Origin: Entomortierella parvispora
Taxonomy: Eukaryota > Mortierellomycota > Mortierellomycetes > Mortierellales > Mortierellaceae
Reading direction: 5' to 3'
Length of the DNA: 64,000 bases
Assembly: GCA_963573315.1 (NCBI GenBank)
Contig: OY752147.1
Span: 310,001 to 374,000, forward strand
How positions within the stretch are numbered: position 1 is the stretch's first letter; the number at the start of each line of letters is the position of its first letter. Positions 34,601-44,604 of this stretch are shown one piece after another. The notes beneath the pieces were generated by a model, which was not told the origin of the DNA, did no database searches, and saw only the letters and a list, made by a program, of their open reading frames with translations. Position numbers and translations under genes: made by a program.

Positions 34601-37600
34601 GGTGGGCTTATTTTTTTTTAACTCTCTATCAGAGTTCAGTTTGATATTCACACCTGTTGCAGGTCCCCATGAAGAAGGAGGGGAAGATCTATGCTCGGCA
34701 CCGGATGGTGGCGCTGACCGCTCCACTAAGCTGACTGCAGCTGATCGAGGCCGTCTCCCTGTAAAGGGCGTTGCTGGAGTCGTTATCGTGTTATTTGATA
34801 CAGCCAAATCTTCCCTTGGGCGGTCTTTTTCTCGTGGGAGTGGTTGTGGCGACTGCTGTTGACGTGATTTGGCTGCTGCTTTGCTTGACTCGGCCACGAT
34901 GCTCTTCAGGACCGACACACTATCAACCTGGGGTATAGGAGGCATTGGGGGACTCTCAGTGTCGGCTTTAGCCCCATCCCATGAAAAGAGACCTGATATT
35001 GTCATGCGCTGTCTTGTCATTTTCCGCGGTGAGGGCGGTGCAGCCTCGGCTGTTGTTCTTTCTTCCTTTTCGACTACATGGTTATTAGGCAGCAGGTTGT
35101 TGGTATGAGATGACGGTTCAGCTTCCGACAATGAGCGACTGGAGTTTCCATGATCCTCTGGTTCTTCCCGTACTGCAAAGTCTACGGCTGAAGAGGTCGG
35201 TCGGGGTATTGGCTGCGTTCCTGGTTCCCTGGATGAGCGATGCTTGGATAAAGCAGAAAATGAAGAAGTTGCAGTAACTGCAGAAGACATAGACTCGGAC
35301 TGTACACCTTGAAGGGAAACCGAGGATGTCGCCGGAGATCGTGGCGGACTCAACTTGCTGAGGTTGGAGTACGAGAATGACCGTGAATGTTGAGCCCTGT
35401 TCTTAACTTCTGGCTCTTCTGTGAATGCTGTTGAGGTTGGTCCTGTCTTTGAAAAAGCTGAAGATTCAAGAGCGACACCATCGCCGGTGGATTTAAAAAA
35501 AGATTCCGTATCTGGTGTGGCTTTGTCTGTCGAAATATAAACCTGTTTAACGGATGTCCATCCAAAGGAGCCAGGATCTTTTGAGCATTGGTCGACACTC
35601 GCACCAGTCTTGAAGTCCAGCTTCGAATTTTCTGCCACAGGCAGTGTCTTGGTTGACGGTTTTCTCCTGCTCCCACTGTTTTTTCTGACCAATGACTTTT
35701 CAGACTCCAAAAACGAGCGGACGCTCTTGTTCCTTCTTAGTCTCCTTTTGGCTACAGATCCATTCAATGTTGTCGATCGAGAAACGGGTTGAAAACTATA
35801 ACAGACTCCTAACATCCAAATATCCTCTCGTGTAGAAAAGCTGGTCTTTGTCCGGACTCGATCATCGCGTGCGATAAGTTGCACCATCTTGGAGTTGTAC
35901 AGCCAGTATCTACATGCGTTAGGGTGGAAAACTGTAAGAAGATGCGTACAGTTACTCACTAGAAATGTCTTGGACTTACCCCATCTTGGAAAAGAATTCG
36001 GATGTCGCTTGAACAAGATGTTCTCCTGTATCAGGCTCCTTGTATGATACTGGTACAACTGCGGCAGCGTCTTCAGCAGCAGTAACAGCCTTCAATCTTT
36101 TCTGATCTTTGCTTTTGCTTGATCTCTTTGTACTGGAGGCCATACCATTGCGTCCCTGGAAATAAAGCTCGTCATCCTTTTCGAATTCTCCGTCATCAAA
36201 TCGAATTTTCTATTAAACAAAAAAACGCAGGAACGGTTAGTCAACTTCATCAGGACAGTCCAACGTGTACACATTATCTTACAGTGATTCGACTGCGACC
36301 AAGTTCCCTCTCAAAGATATAAGAGAGCGTCACCGCGCTTGGTCCGATGGAAGGAGGCGATCCGGGATGAGACGCTGTCAATAGCAAGTCTAGCTTCAAT
36401 AATGACTCTTCTTGGAACCCTTCGCCGCCGAGTCCTGTAGTCTTTTCACCGAGATCTAACGCACGCGTTTCGTAGATGTAAAACGGCGGAGTGCTACCGT
36501 GATTCGAGATATTGGAGCTCCAAGCTGTATTGACGCTGCTTGGATGATGGACATTGTTGGGTTGAAAGGCACCCATGAACTCGACAGACTTCTCCCCAAT
36601 GGCAGGACTTGAGTTTGAATAAGACAACCAGATCGCGGTCGGTGGTGAAAGGATCGAAGGCTCTGGAACGTGTTTTTTCCCGCCTCGTCGACTTTGAGTA
36701 CTGCTGTTGTTGGAGCTAGTGTTGGAGCTAGAGTTGGATACAATGGGAAGGAGAGCAGACTCGACGGTAAAGAACAGCACGAAAGAGAATGGTCCACCTG
36801 CAGCTGAAAAATGTCTATTGTCCTGAAGCGAGGGTGTCGAGGAAACGTCCGGAGACAGCGACTCGAACTGGCAGTGATGATTTCGATGTCGATCGTTGCC
36901 CCCTGGACGCGAAGTCGGCTCTTTAGAAAACTTTCTCAGGACGTGCAGCACCTTTATCGTGTTTATTGCCCCTCGTGCAGTGGATCGTTCGTGGCCAACG
37001 CCATTTGAGCTCTGTGGAACCCTGTCATTGCTGCTAGTGCTGCTGGTGCTCGTGTTCAACGGTTCTTCATCGGGCGTTGAATCTAGTGGCAATGTCAACT
37101 GTGCAGGCCCCGGCTCGGTTACTTGTGATTCCCGCAGGACGGGGTGCTGGGCATAGAGCGAAGACCAAAACTCTGTCTTGTCCTCAACCTCATCAGCTTC
37201 GCCAGTCTCCATATAGTCGCCCTCTCCTCCACCGCGAAGACCACGGCTACCACGCTCAAAGTCCTTCAGACGCCGCAATAGTTCCTTCCTCTTCTTCTCG
37301 TCGTCACCATGATCAAGAGGACTGAGCTCCTGCAGCGTGTGCGATCTCCCACGAGACAAGGATGATGAAGCAGAGGAGGTGGAAGAATTGGTTGTTCTGG
37401 ACCTTGTCTTTTTCCCTTTCGGTGGCCTCCTATCCCTCGTGTCGGAGCGAGAGCTCAACCGTTGCTTCTCGGTCAACAAAGACTCGTCTGTCTTCAAGGT
37501 TTTGAATTCGTTAAGACCATGGACCCATTCCTTGCTGGGATGGAATGCTCTTTTCGAATCTTGACTCGGCTCGAATGCGTTGAGGTCATGGGTGGAGCTC

Positions 37601-37602
37601 AT
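31686..37602 (-). CDS. ATG4: ATG4 cysteine protease with giant disordered extensions
   Basis: Peptidase family C54; it processes and delipidates Atg8 in autophagy. Minus-strand exons: 36283-37602, 35980-36209, 33481-35909, 33139-33388, 32712-33040, 32545-32627 and 31686-32438. All phases close and give 1797 aa, against about 400-500 for usual ATG4. Catalytic landmarks: I-W-M-L-G-V-C-Y near residue 560, F-Q-S-R-L-W-F-T-Y-R-K, then D-S-G-W-G-C-M-M-R-T-G-Q with Cys1306, G-E-W-F-G-P-A-T-V-A, D-x-H as D1527-P-H1529, and C-G-V-V-R-S-M ... L-D-P-S-M-L-L-G-F. About 700 disordered Ser/Pro-rich residues split the I-W-M-L-G strand from the Cys region. Exons 1-2 (about 517 aa) encode no domain I recognise; exon 1 could belong to a separate gene, with ATG4 starting near 36143. 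The C-terminal tail is acidic and ends E-D-W-E-K-D-A-F. ATG4 identity is certain; the 5' extent is not. Confidence 0.83.
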
Positions 37603-39473
37603 TGGTGCAAGAGCGTGGGAGGTGAGGTGAGGTTAAGAGAGAAAGAGGAAAAGCAGAAAGAGGACAAGGAAGAAGGGGAAGAGAAAGAGAGAACGAAATG
37701 ATAGCCCGGTCTGTGCCCCTGTTTCGATCGTCCCTCTCTTGTCTCCTTTTACCCTTGAGCGTCTTGTGGGGTAGAAGGTTGAGAATGGAGGGCGACTGGA
37801 TGGGAGGGGGGAAGGGTGGATAAATGAATGAATGAATGAATGAATGAATGAATGAATGCGGACGGGAATGAATGGATGAATGAATGGATGAGTAGAGGTA
37901 GCGACAAAGGGAAGAGAGAGCGAGGGAGAGGCAAGAGGGAACCCACACGGCGCTTTTGCGCGTGTCAATCCAGTCCAATCCAGCCCAGTCGAGTGCGGTG
38001 AAATCGCGCACCATCCACCTCGTCCCTCCTTCCCTGCGTTCCCTGCCTGTCCCCTGTCTTTTTTCGACTTGTTCCCATCCCGTCCCCCCTCGCAAGCACG
38101 CGCTTGCCTGTGGTTCCTCAGTCTGCTCTTGCCCTGCTAGACTAGTGCAATGGTGCAAGTGGGCAAGTGGCAAGAGAAGGAAGACAAGGAAAAGAGAGAG
38201 GAGATCCAATCTAATCTCTTCTTCTTGGCTCATTCATTCTTTCGTATTCCCGTGTGTATCGGCGTCTGCGTCTGCGTCTGCGTCTGTGTGTACGCGCTCT
38301 TTGTTTTCACAGACAACGAGAGGAGAGGGAGAGAGCCAACGACCCTTTTGTCCCGGACCAACATTCCCTTCCCTCCAATGCCACAACCATGGCTCGAGCA
38401 TATGAAAAATGAAGTGAGCTATTTGTGGACAGACACGGACCCTGGACTTGACTTCCACCATGAACGCACTCAAAAGCTTCTTCGCACACACACATAGCCC
38501 CGCTACTGTATCTGCATGGCTGCCCATGAAGTAAACAAGTACACAGCCACGCATCCCCTCCAACTGTTTCCAATTGCTCTCAAGTGAACAAATTTTCATT
38601 CCCCTCTCGAAAAGTTATTAAAGATAAGACGACAATTCACCTTCAGGCATGCGACATGAGCAAATAAAATAGATGCAAGTCGTAGACATGTGTGGTCCTC
38701 GGTGCAACCAACAAAAAAAAATAGATTGGTAAACCCACGGGAAGAGATGCAATCATCGACATGGCATGGAGAGAAGGGGTGAGAGGTCACTGCGTGCAGA
38801 TCAGTCGTAAAAGCTTTCATCTTGCAGCGCGAAATGAATTCTTTTGTCTCGATTCCCAGCAGAGCGTTGATCGCGATGGAAAAGCAGTTCACGCGTCTTT
38901 TTCTTGCCATGGTCCTTTCTTCCTTGCGCACCCCCCCCCCCCTCTTTTTTTTCTAATCATGATCTTTTTTGTGATCAAGGAGTGCTGTCTGCAACCACAC
39001 TGTGACCGCCAGACCTACTGAAAACGAAAACCCTTTCGTACCCGGGCATTCAGCGAGCTGTAATCATCCGTTGCTGACGGCCCGAATCTGCTCCACTTCA
39101 TTCCGAACGATCCTGTCGAAACCCACTGCGGCGCTTACCATTGCGCATGCCCTTACAAAATGGAGCACAGTGTTTTGTCGGAAAAGTAAAGCGAGGACAC
39201 TTTTTCGACATTCGCCCTCTGATCAACTCTTTCGCGTGACACGTAACAAACGCCACCAAAAGGAAAGAAAAAAAATGTGCGCTCATCATCATGCTCCCCC
39301 TGATGCGGCCTGATTCACCTTTTCATCCTCACGCATTTGAATTGCATTGAATTCATCTATTCTCCTGTTCGCATCTGGGACCACAATTTCGAGCGTCCCT
39401 TTCCTCCGTTAGAGTCCACCCCTTCGACGATCCCCTCCAACAAACCAGCATCTTTCTGCAACGCTATCAGCTC
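37603..39473. other. Long intergenic region
   Basis: About 1.9 kb between divergent genes without a convincing gene. It holds the ATG4 promoter side, a GAAT microsatellite, a GTCTGC run (38262-38285), a run of C near 38928 and scattered short frames of low-complexity composition. I see no tRNA. Confidence 0.5.
37822..37858. repeat. (GAAT)n microsatellite
   Basis: About nine perfect GAAT/ATGA tetranucleotide units, followed by interrupted copies to about 37890. It produces spurious I-H-S-F frames on the minus strand. Confidence 0.95.
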
Positions 39474-39884
39474 ATGAGCGAAATCGACAAACAACGTGGC
39501 GTGTTTCATCGTCTGGCGCTTTCAGTCAAAGACCAATATATCAGCGATATTGACGATGAGATACTCAAAGCTGCAGACTTTGCTCTTAACCACTCCAGAC
39601 TCCGAGAGTTCAGAGGTGGTGGTACACTCCCAACAACATACCAGGATTACATATCCTATTATCAATTGATCTACCATATGTACTCGCCTTCACTGGCCGG
39701 CACTCAAATCGAAAGTCTTGACCACTTGTATATTTCCGGGATGGCTCTGAGTATCTTGAACACCTCGATGAGCGACAGCAGGGAAAGAGAGATTTACGAC
39801 ACTCTTCTTGAAAGACAGTTGATACCGAACCATGTGCTGGAGGCAATTAGGATAGAGCGAGAGTGCCTCAAGCTTCGCAATTGA
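39474..39884 (+). CDS. Small hypothetical protein, 136 aa
   Basis: Single-exon frame with a good Met start after a C/T-rich leader and an AATAAA (39900-39905) just after the stop. Composition looks genuinely coding: mixed alpha-helical with D-D-E-I-L-K-A-A-D-F-A-L, a Tyr-rich middle (Y-Q-D-Y-I-S-Y-Y) and a charged C-terminal helix (R-E-R-E-I-Y-D-T-L-L-E-R-Q-L-I-P). No signal peptide or membrane segment. I do not recognise a family. Confidence 0.6.
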   Translation: MSEIDKQRGVFHRLALSVKDQYISDIDDEILKAADFALNHSRLREFRGGGTLPTTYQDYISYYQLIYHMYSPSLAGTQIESLDHLYISGMALSILNTSMSDSREREIYDTLLERQLIPNHVLEAIRIERECLKLRN

Positions 39885-40114
39885 AGCAAGTGGTAAGGAA
39901 ATAAAAGCTTTAAAGCAACCTACAGGAATGTGAGCGTAGTGTTGGTGGTGCCGTCCTCTCAATAGTTTTTGTTTGGTAGGCGGCTACGATTCGCTGACTG
40001 TCAGCTTGTCCATCTATCCTCCCTGAAGAAATGAGCCCACAGCCTCGATTCCGTACAAAGGTGTAGATCTACACTCCAGCTAAATGCAATCCCATTTTTC
40101 GTGACCTCTTCAAG

Positions 40115-41779
40115 TTATCTCTTACTCTCTCTCTTAAACTCTGGCCAATTGGCCTTTATCCAATCCAACTCCCTCTGCCCTTGACGAACTGCCATCCCGC
40201 CAAGATCGAGCCTTCTCAAGTCCTTTAGATCCTTCAACTGACCCAATCCATCCTCTAGGCTCATGCTCAAGCAAGCGTACTGCCTGCCTATCTCCATTGC
40301 AGATCGACTTTGAAAAACACGAGCCTGTGTCTGCATCATAACATCTTTCCCTCCCAAGCTGTCCTGTCCTAATGAGATCTCACAAAGCCTTGTTAAGCGA
40401 CCCAATTGACCCAGAACCCGTCGTTGGATCGATTGACTGTTTTGAGCAGAGTAAAGGCTCTTGTTATGAAGTTCGCCCATTAGAGCTTGGCCGTTGGTCT
40501 TGGTGTGAAGATCTGGTCGGGGAATACCGCCAATCACACACTTGAAGGACTGGAGCTCCAAGCAAACCCAGTCTGATAGAAGGATATCGCTCGCTAATAG
40601 CTCACAGCAATCCTTGTCCTCTGGAGATATAAATGCCGTGATTGTATCGAAACGTTTGAGTTGATGGGCCGAGCTTAATAGCTTTTGAAGAGCACTGCTG
40701 GGAAAGTGGCAGTTCTCGCCCATGATAAAATTCTCCAAAGTCCTGCAGTGCGCCAGGATGGCATCGAGAGTCAAAGGACCCAAGGGGATGCAATTGAATG
40801 CCAGGGTCTTCCAGCCTGCGCAAGGTGAGGAGCCGTCTTTGAGTGCGATCAGCTCGGCCAGACTGAGGTCATCAGACAAGATGCCTCTCTGACCCATCAC
40901 ATGCAGCTCTTCCACAGACGGACATCGTTGCAGGAGCAACTTGAAAATCGGATTATTCGAAGCAGAATCCCCGAGGACCAAGAGTTTGAGATGAGGGAGA
41001 TGAGGGAGATGAGGGAGATGAGGGAGATGAGGAAAATGAGGGAGATGTGTTGGTGTTGACAATCCCGACCGCAGACGGCCAGGACCTCTGCGTAGGTAGC
41101 TCTCATGGAATTTGAGCGCCTCGACACTTGGTGGTAAAGATTCCAGGATCTTGGCTTGAGCCTTCGTTTGGTGCCCCAGTCCACTAAAACCAAAGGTGAT
41201 CTTGCGGACTTTCTTGGACCGCTCAAGAAGCTGAAGGATCGTTCGCTGGCTTCCTGAAACATCCGTAGTTCTCGAATGCAGGAGAGGAGAAACTGGTAGC
41301 CACAGCTGCTTGTCCGACCCTAAGATGACTTCAAGGACCTCAAGGTTGAGGTCTTCTAGTACTCTCTCTCCAGTATCACCCCTTACGTTGTTGACTTCGT
41401 TACCACTGTTATCGCCAACATTGTTACCTCCACCGCTTAATCTTTGCTCGCTCGAGGGATCAAAATAGAAGAGGTGAAGAATATCTTCAGATGCGATCCG
41501 AAGCTGTCGAATGCGAAGGATGTTGCGAGAAAGCGACTTTCGAGTCCTGGCTTTGACCCCGTCGTAAGCAGCTTTGAAAGAATCTCTTTGAGGATCGAGA
41601 AGCAGCTCACCTCCGGAGAAACTAACAGTGTGCCAGACGAGGTCGATGCACCTGTCAAACAGAAACCTGCAAACGCGGATGCAGACGGCCAGGTCATGTT
41701 TGCTGAGCTGACCCAAGATCAAGTCAAGGATTTCCGGTGGGATAGTAAGCAAGGTTCGGAGGTCGGTTTGTTTGTCCAT
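40115..41779 (-). CDS. F-box protein with H-L-P repeat
   Basis: 554-aa single-exon protein. The F-box lies near the N-terminus (about residues 10-50): I-P-P-E-I-L-D-L-I-L-G-Q-L-S ... L-A-V-C-I-R-V-C-R-F-L-F. A leucine-rich tail follows (L-E-V-L-E-V-I-L, L-K-L-L-V-L-G-D, L-K-R-F-D, L-R-R-L-D-L-G-G). Near 40988-41047 a tandem 12-base repeat (GAGGGAGATGAG on the plus strand) inserts alternating H-L-P units before an LRR strand. I start at the Met at 41779, next to the F-box; 20 more residues are open upstream to 41839. Likely SCF adaptor. Confidence 0.85.
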   Translation of the reverse strand: MDKQTDLRTLLTIPPEILDLILGQLSKHDLAVCIRVCRFLFDRCIDLVWHTVSFSGGELLLDPQRDSFKAAYDGVKARTRKSLSRNILRIRQLRIASEDILHLFYFDPSSEQRLSGGGNNVGDNSGNEVNNVRGDTGERVLEDLNLEVLEVILGSDKQLWLPVSPLLHSRTTDVSGSQRTILQLLERSKKVRKITFGFSGLGHQTKAQAKILESLPPSVEALKFHESYLRRGPGRLRSGLSTPTHLPHFPHLPHLPHLPHLPHLKLLVLGDSASNNPIFKLLLQRCPSVEELHVMGQRGILSDDLSLAELIALKDGSSPCAGWKTLAFNCIPLGPLTLDAILAHCRTLENFIMGENCHFPSSALQKLLSSAHQLKRFDTITAFISPEDKDCCELLASDILLSDWVCLELQSFKCVIGGIPRPDLHTKTNGQALMGELHNKSLYSAQNSQSIQRRVLGQLGRLTRLCEISLGQDSLGGKDVMMQTQARVFQSRSAMEIGRQYACLSMSLEDGLGQLKDLKDLRRLDLGGMAVRQGQRELDWIKANWPEFKRESKR

Positions 41780-42486
41780 TGTTGATGGGGGGAACAAATG
41801 AGGAGTCGACATGCAGATGGGAAAGGAATGAATGAGCAACGCAGATCTTCAGTACATTTTACTTTGCCTTTGGGATCACCCCGTACACTTGGTGTGCCTT
41901 ATTTTCTTTCGTGGAGGTTTGTGTTTTGTGGCACTTCTCTCTAGTTCGAAGAAGCGACAAACGCCTCCTTTCACAGAGTCCAAATGCCCCGCAGACTGCT
42001 ACAGAGTAGAAACGTTCACTTCCTCAATAGAGTTCTTGCATCTTGGTCCACATCAACCCCTTGAACTTTTCCAAGTGTGGTCATTGCTCCACTGCCCAAC
42101 GCGTCTCTTGCTCTCCCAGCAATAGCTGTTCTGAAAAGACTCTAGAAGTCCTCAATCGTCTCAGGGCTCGAAATTGATCAAGGTGACCTCTCTCCTGAAA
42201 GTTCATCGCACATCAGGAAACCAAACTTCAAGATGCCCCAATTCTTTGAGTTTAGAAACGTGAGGAAAAGGCAGCAATTGTAGCTGTGCGGGGCAGCCCA
42301 TATTGCCCAACTAGGCGCAGTTCTCACCTGAAGTCATATCTCCAGCTCAAGCATCTTCCTGCAACCTATTAAAATTGCTTCTTGGAACTTTTTTTTTTTC
42401 TTCAATTCCATGTTTTTTAATATCTAAATTCCAATGTTCTCAGGCACGAGTGCACCGCACGGCGCCATAACGAATCACAAGATTTC
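41780..42486. other. Intergenic region
   Basis: Promoter of the minus-strand F-box gene and 3' side of the next minus-strand gene. Only short broken frames. Confidence 0.5.
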
Positions 42487-43131
42487 TCAGCAAATACATG
42501 GATATCGTCCGCACCTGTAACATACACTTGGGCCAATAAGATCCAAAGCATTCTGTCGGCCCCTCGCCGCCAACTCGTGCCTCGCTTTGAGGGCCGCGAG
42601 CTGCTCATTTCCAGCACTGGCAGCACTCCAACCCATATCCTTGAATGTATTTCCAATGCTGGCTTGAAGATGAGCTGCCAACTCCTTCGCCCTCGGCTCG
42701 GGAACTGCAGGGAACTGGGATCGCACGAATGGAGGTCCCAGCCTCATGATCTGATTGGCTTTTTGAAAACTTGTAAATGCAGAGTCAGGGTTCGACATGA
42801 TCTCGGATCTCAAATACGTCAAAAGCCCCGCCTGAGTCACGGACGGACCCTGAGCCGTGAAGATAGTCTCGACTCGAAAGGCCAGAAAGACGGCATTAAA
42901 TACTAAGGAACTGATCTGGGAGTTGGTAGCAACTTGAGGTTGAGGCGTCAGGAACGACAAGAGCGCCTTCATCTTTTCGGGTTCAAGCAATTGCGACCTT
43001 TTGGGTTCGTAGTGCATGTCCAGAGAGCTGAAAACCGCATTGGAGAACGACGTTAGGGTTTCTGTTGGGTTGAATTGATGGTCGAGAAGCGATTGCGGGT
43101 TCACCATTGTGTTGTATGTTTGCTCTGCCAA
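42487..43131 (-). CDS. Hypothetical protein, DUF7514-like
   Basis: 214-aa single-exon protein, probably soluble. It begins with N-P-x-x-x-L-x-x-F-S-N-A-V-F-S-S-L-D, then Y-E-P-K-R-S-Q-L-L-E-P-E-K-M-K-A-L-L-S-F-L, a pattern resembling the fungal DUF7514 domain (Y-E-P-x-x-S followed by P-E-K-M). A helical middle and a C-terminal short Cys cluster C-Y-R-C-G-R-Y-P-C-I-C suggest possible metal binding or disulfides. Function unknown; the family link is from motif memory only. Confidence 0.7.
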   Translation of the reverse strand: MAEQTYNTMVNPQSLLDHQFNPTETLTSFSNAVFSSLDMHYEPKRSQLLEPEKMKALLSFLTPQPQVATNSQISSLVFNAVFLAFRVETIFTAQGPSVTQAGLLTYLRSEIMSNPDSAFTSFQKANQIMRLGPPFVRSQFPAVPEPRAKELAAHLQASIGNTFKDMGWSAASAGNEQLAALKARHELAARGRQNALDLIGPSVCYRCGRYPCIC

Positions 43132-43822
43132 TAATGAGCTAGCTCAATTAGGCTATCACAGGAAGAGGGGCGAAGGTGATAGAGGGTGATGCGGAGGAAG
43201 AAGATTGCACAAAAAAAGAAGGGGGGGGGGGGATGTTAGACGAGGAGGGCTATTGCAATTGAGGAAAGAGACAGATGTAGACTGTTGCCTTTTCCCCGGG
43301 AAGCACCAGTGTGTATGTGGCAGTGCAGTCTTTTTTTTCCTGCTGAAGTGGGTTTCTGGCAGCGGCTGGTCGATACCCCGAGCCAAGATCTGGGGGGGGG
43401 TTTGCTTGTTTGTTTGTTTGATTCAAAAGGTCACAGGTGAACACAGACCGAGGCAAAGGATGGGCGCAAGGCCGTCAGCAGCCTCTTCTGTCTTTGATTG
43501 GCGGTTAGCGAAGCGACAGGATATTGCCTCAATTTCGATGGAAGGTTGGACGTGTCACGTTTGGGAAATTTCTTTTCGCGACCTTTTCGCGTCACCAAAG
43601 CATGTTTCCCCGATAGCGAAAAGTCATGGATGATTGAGCATCAAAAGCCCAGTGGGGATCTGATTGTGCATTGTACCACCCAACAGCCCTGATTTTTTTT
43701 CCTGACTTTTGCTGTCGCCCCTTTTCCTGACAGCTTTGCCTCTTCCTTCCACGAAATTTACATAGTCCCCCACTCATCAACACAGTTTCCCACTTTCTTC
43801 CTACATTAACCATTGCGACTAG
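43132..43822. other. Divergent intergenic region
   Basis: Between divergent genes at 43131 (minus) and 43823 (plus). Contains G runs at 43222-43231 and near 43392, and TTTGTTTGTTTG (near 43402). No gene supported. Confidence 0.5.
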
Positions 43823-44395
43823 ATGATTCAATCGGTTTTGCGAGACATTTTACTCCGCCCGGAGAAGTGGATGAAGGTCAAGGTTCTTTCCAACACGACA
43901 ACAGGCAACATCGAGGATGCTGATGTTGAGTTTGAATGGATTTGCGGGATGTATGGGATAGCCGGTAATTTTGATGACCCTGCTGCCAAGTTCAATCTCA
44001 CCTGCGCCGGGTGCGTCATCCCTGCGACCAATGGACTCTTTGACTGGTATAAGAGCATCTATAGCATCCACAGTAACAACGAAGGTGACATCAAGTCGCA
44101 GGACGATCCCTGTTCCGCGTTCTACACGTCTAAGGCTGCTGTAATCGAACATCGAGAGGCCCCACCGCCACCCTTGGAGAAGAGGAGATACATTATCATT
44201 GAGCAGCTCTCAAAGGACGCTTGGTTCGGCGAGCGCGTCGAGTCGAGCCACCTGTTTGCTAGTTGTTACCCCGTTGGGATTGAAAAGCGCTGGGAAGAGA
44301 GCAAGGGTAAACAACTGCCGACAGTTTATTTTAGCGCGCAGTTCAGCGAATCCTCCAACAAGGACATTTCAGCCCCCTTCACCTTTAACTTTTAA
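43823..44395 (+). CDS. Hypothetical protein, 190 aa
   Basis: Single-exon frame with ordinary amino-acid composition and good start context. Probably beta-rich: W-M-K-V-K-V-L-S-N-T-T-T-G, F-E-W-I-C-G-M-Y-G, L-P-T-V-Y-F-S-A-Q-F-S, with C-A-G-C in the middle and a P-P-P-P loop. No signal peptide or membrane segment. Family not recognised. A short T-rich 3' region separates it from the next F-box gene on the same strand. Confidence 0.65.
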   Translation: MIQSVLRDILLRPEKWMKVKVLSNTTTGNIEDADVEFEWICGMYGIAGNFDDPAAKFNLTCAGCVIPATNGLFDWYKSIYSIHSNNEGDIKSQDDPCSAFYTSKAAVIEHREAPPPPLEKRRYIIIEQLSKDAWFGERVESSHLFASCYPVGIEKRWEESKGKQLPTVYFSAQFSESSNKDISAPFTFNF

Positions 44396-44604
44396 ACCAA
44401 AAAAAATACATTTTTTTTTTTCGTTGTTCGGTTTAATCACCAATCTGTAAAGATTTTTTGGACTCTTGCTCTTTGTCCGTCTTTCCAACACCTGTACTTC
44501 TGAACTATCCGTCATCAAGCTCTCAATTAAGACAGTGGCCAGGACAAGGTCAAGGGCAAGGACAAGGACAAGGACAAGGACCACAACATCTGCACAGATC
44601 TAGG

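Noticed and set aside
37586..38233. 215-aa minus-strand frame with I-H-S-F repeats
   Set aside because: Created by the GAAT microsatellite; no start context or conserved content.
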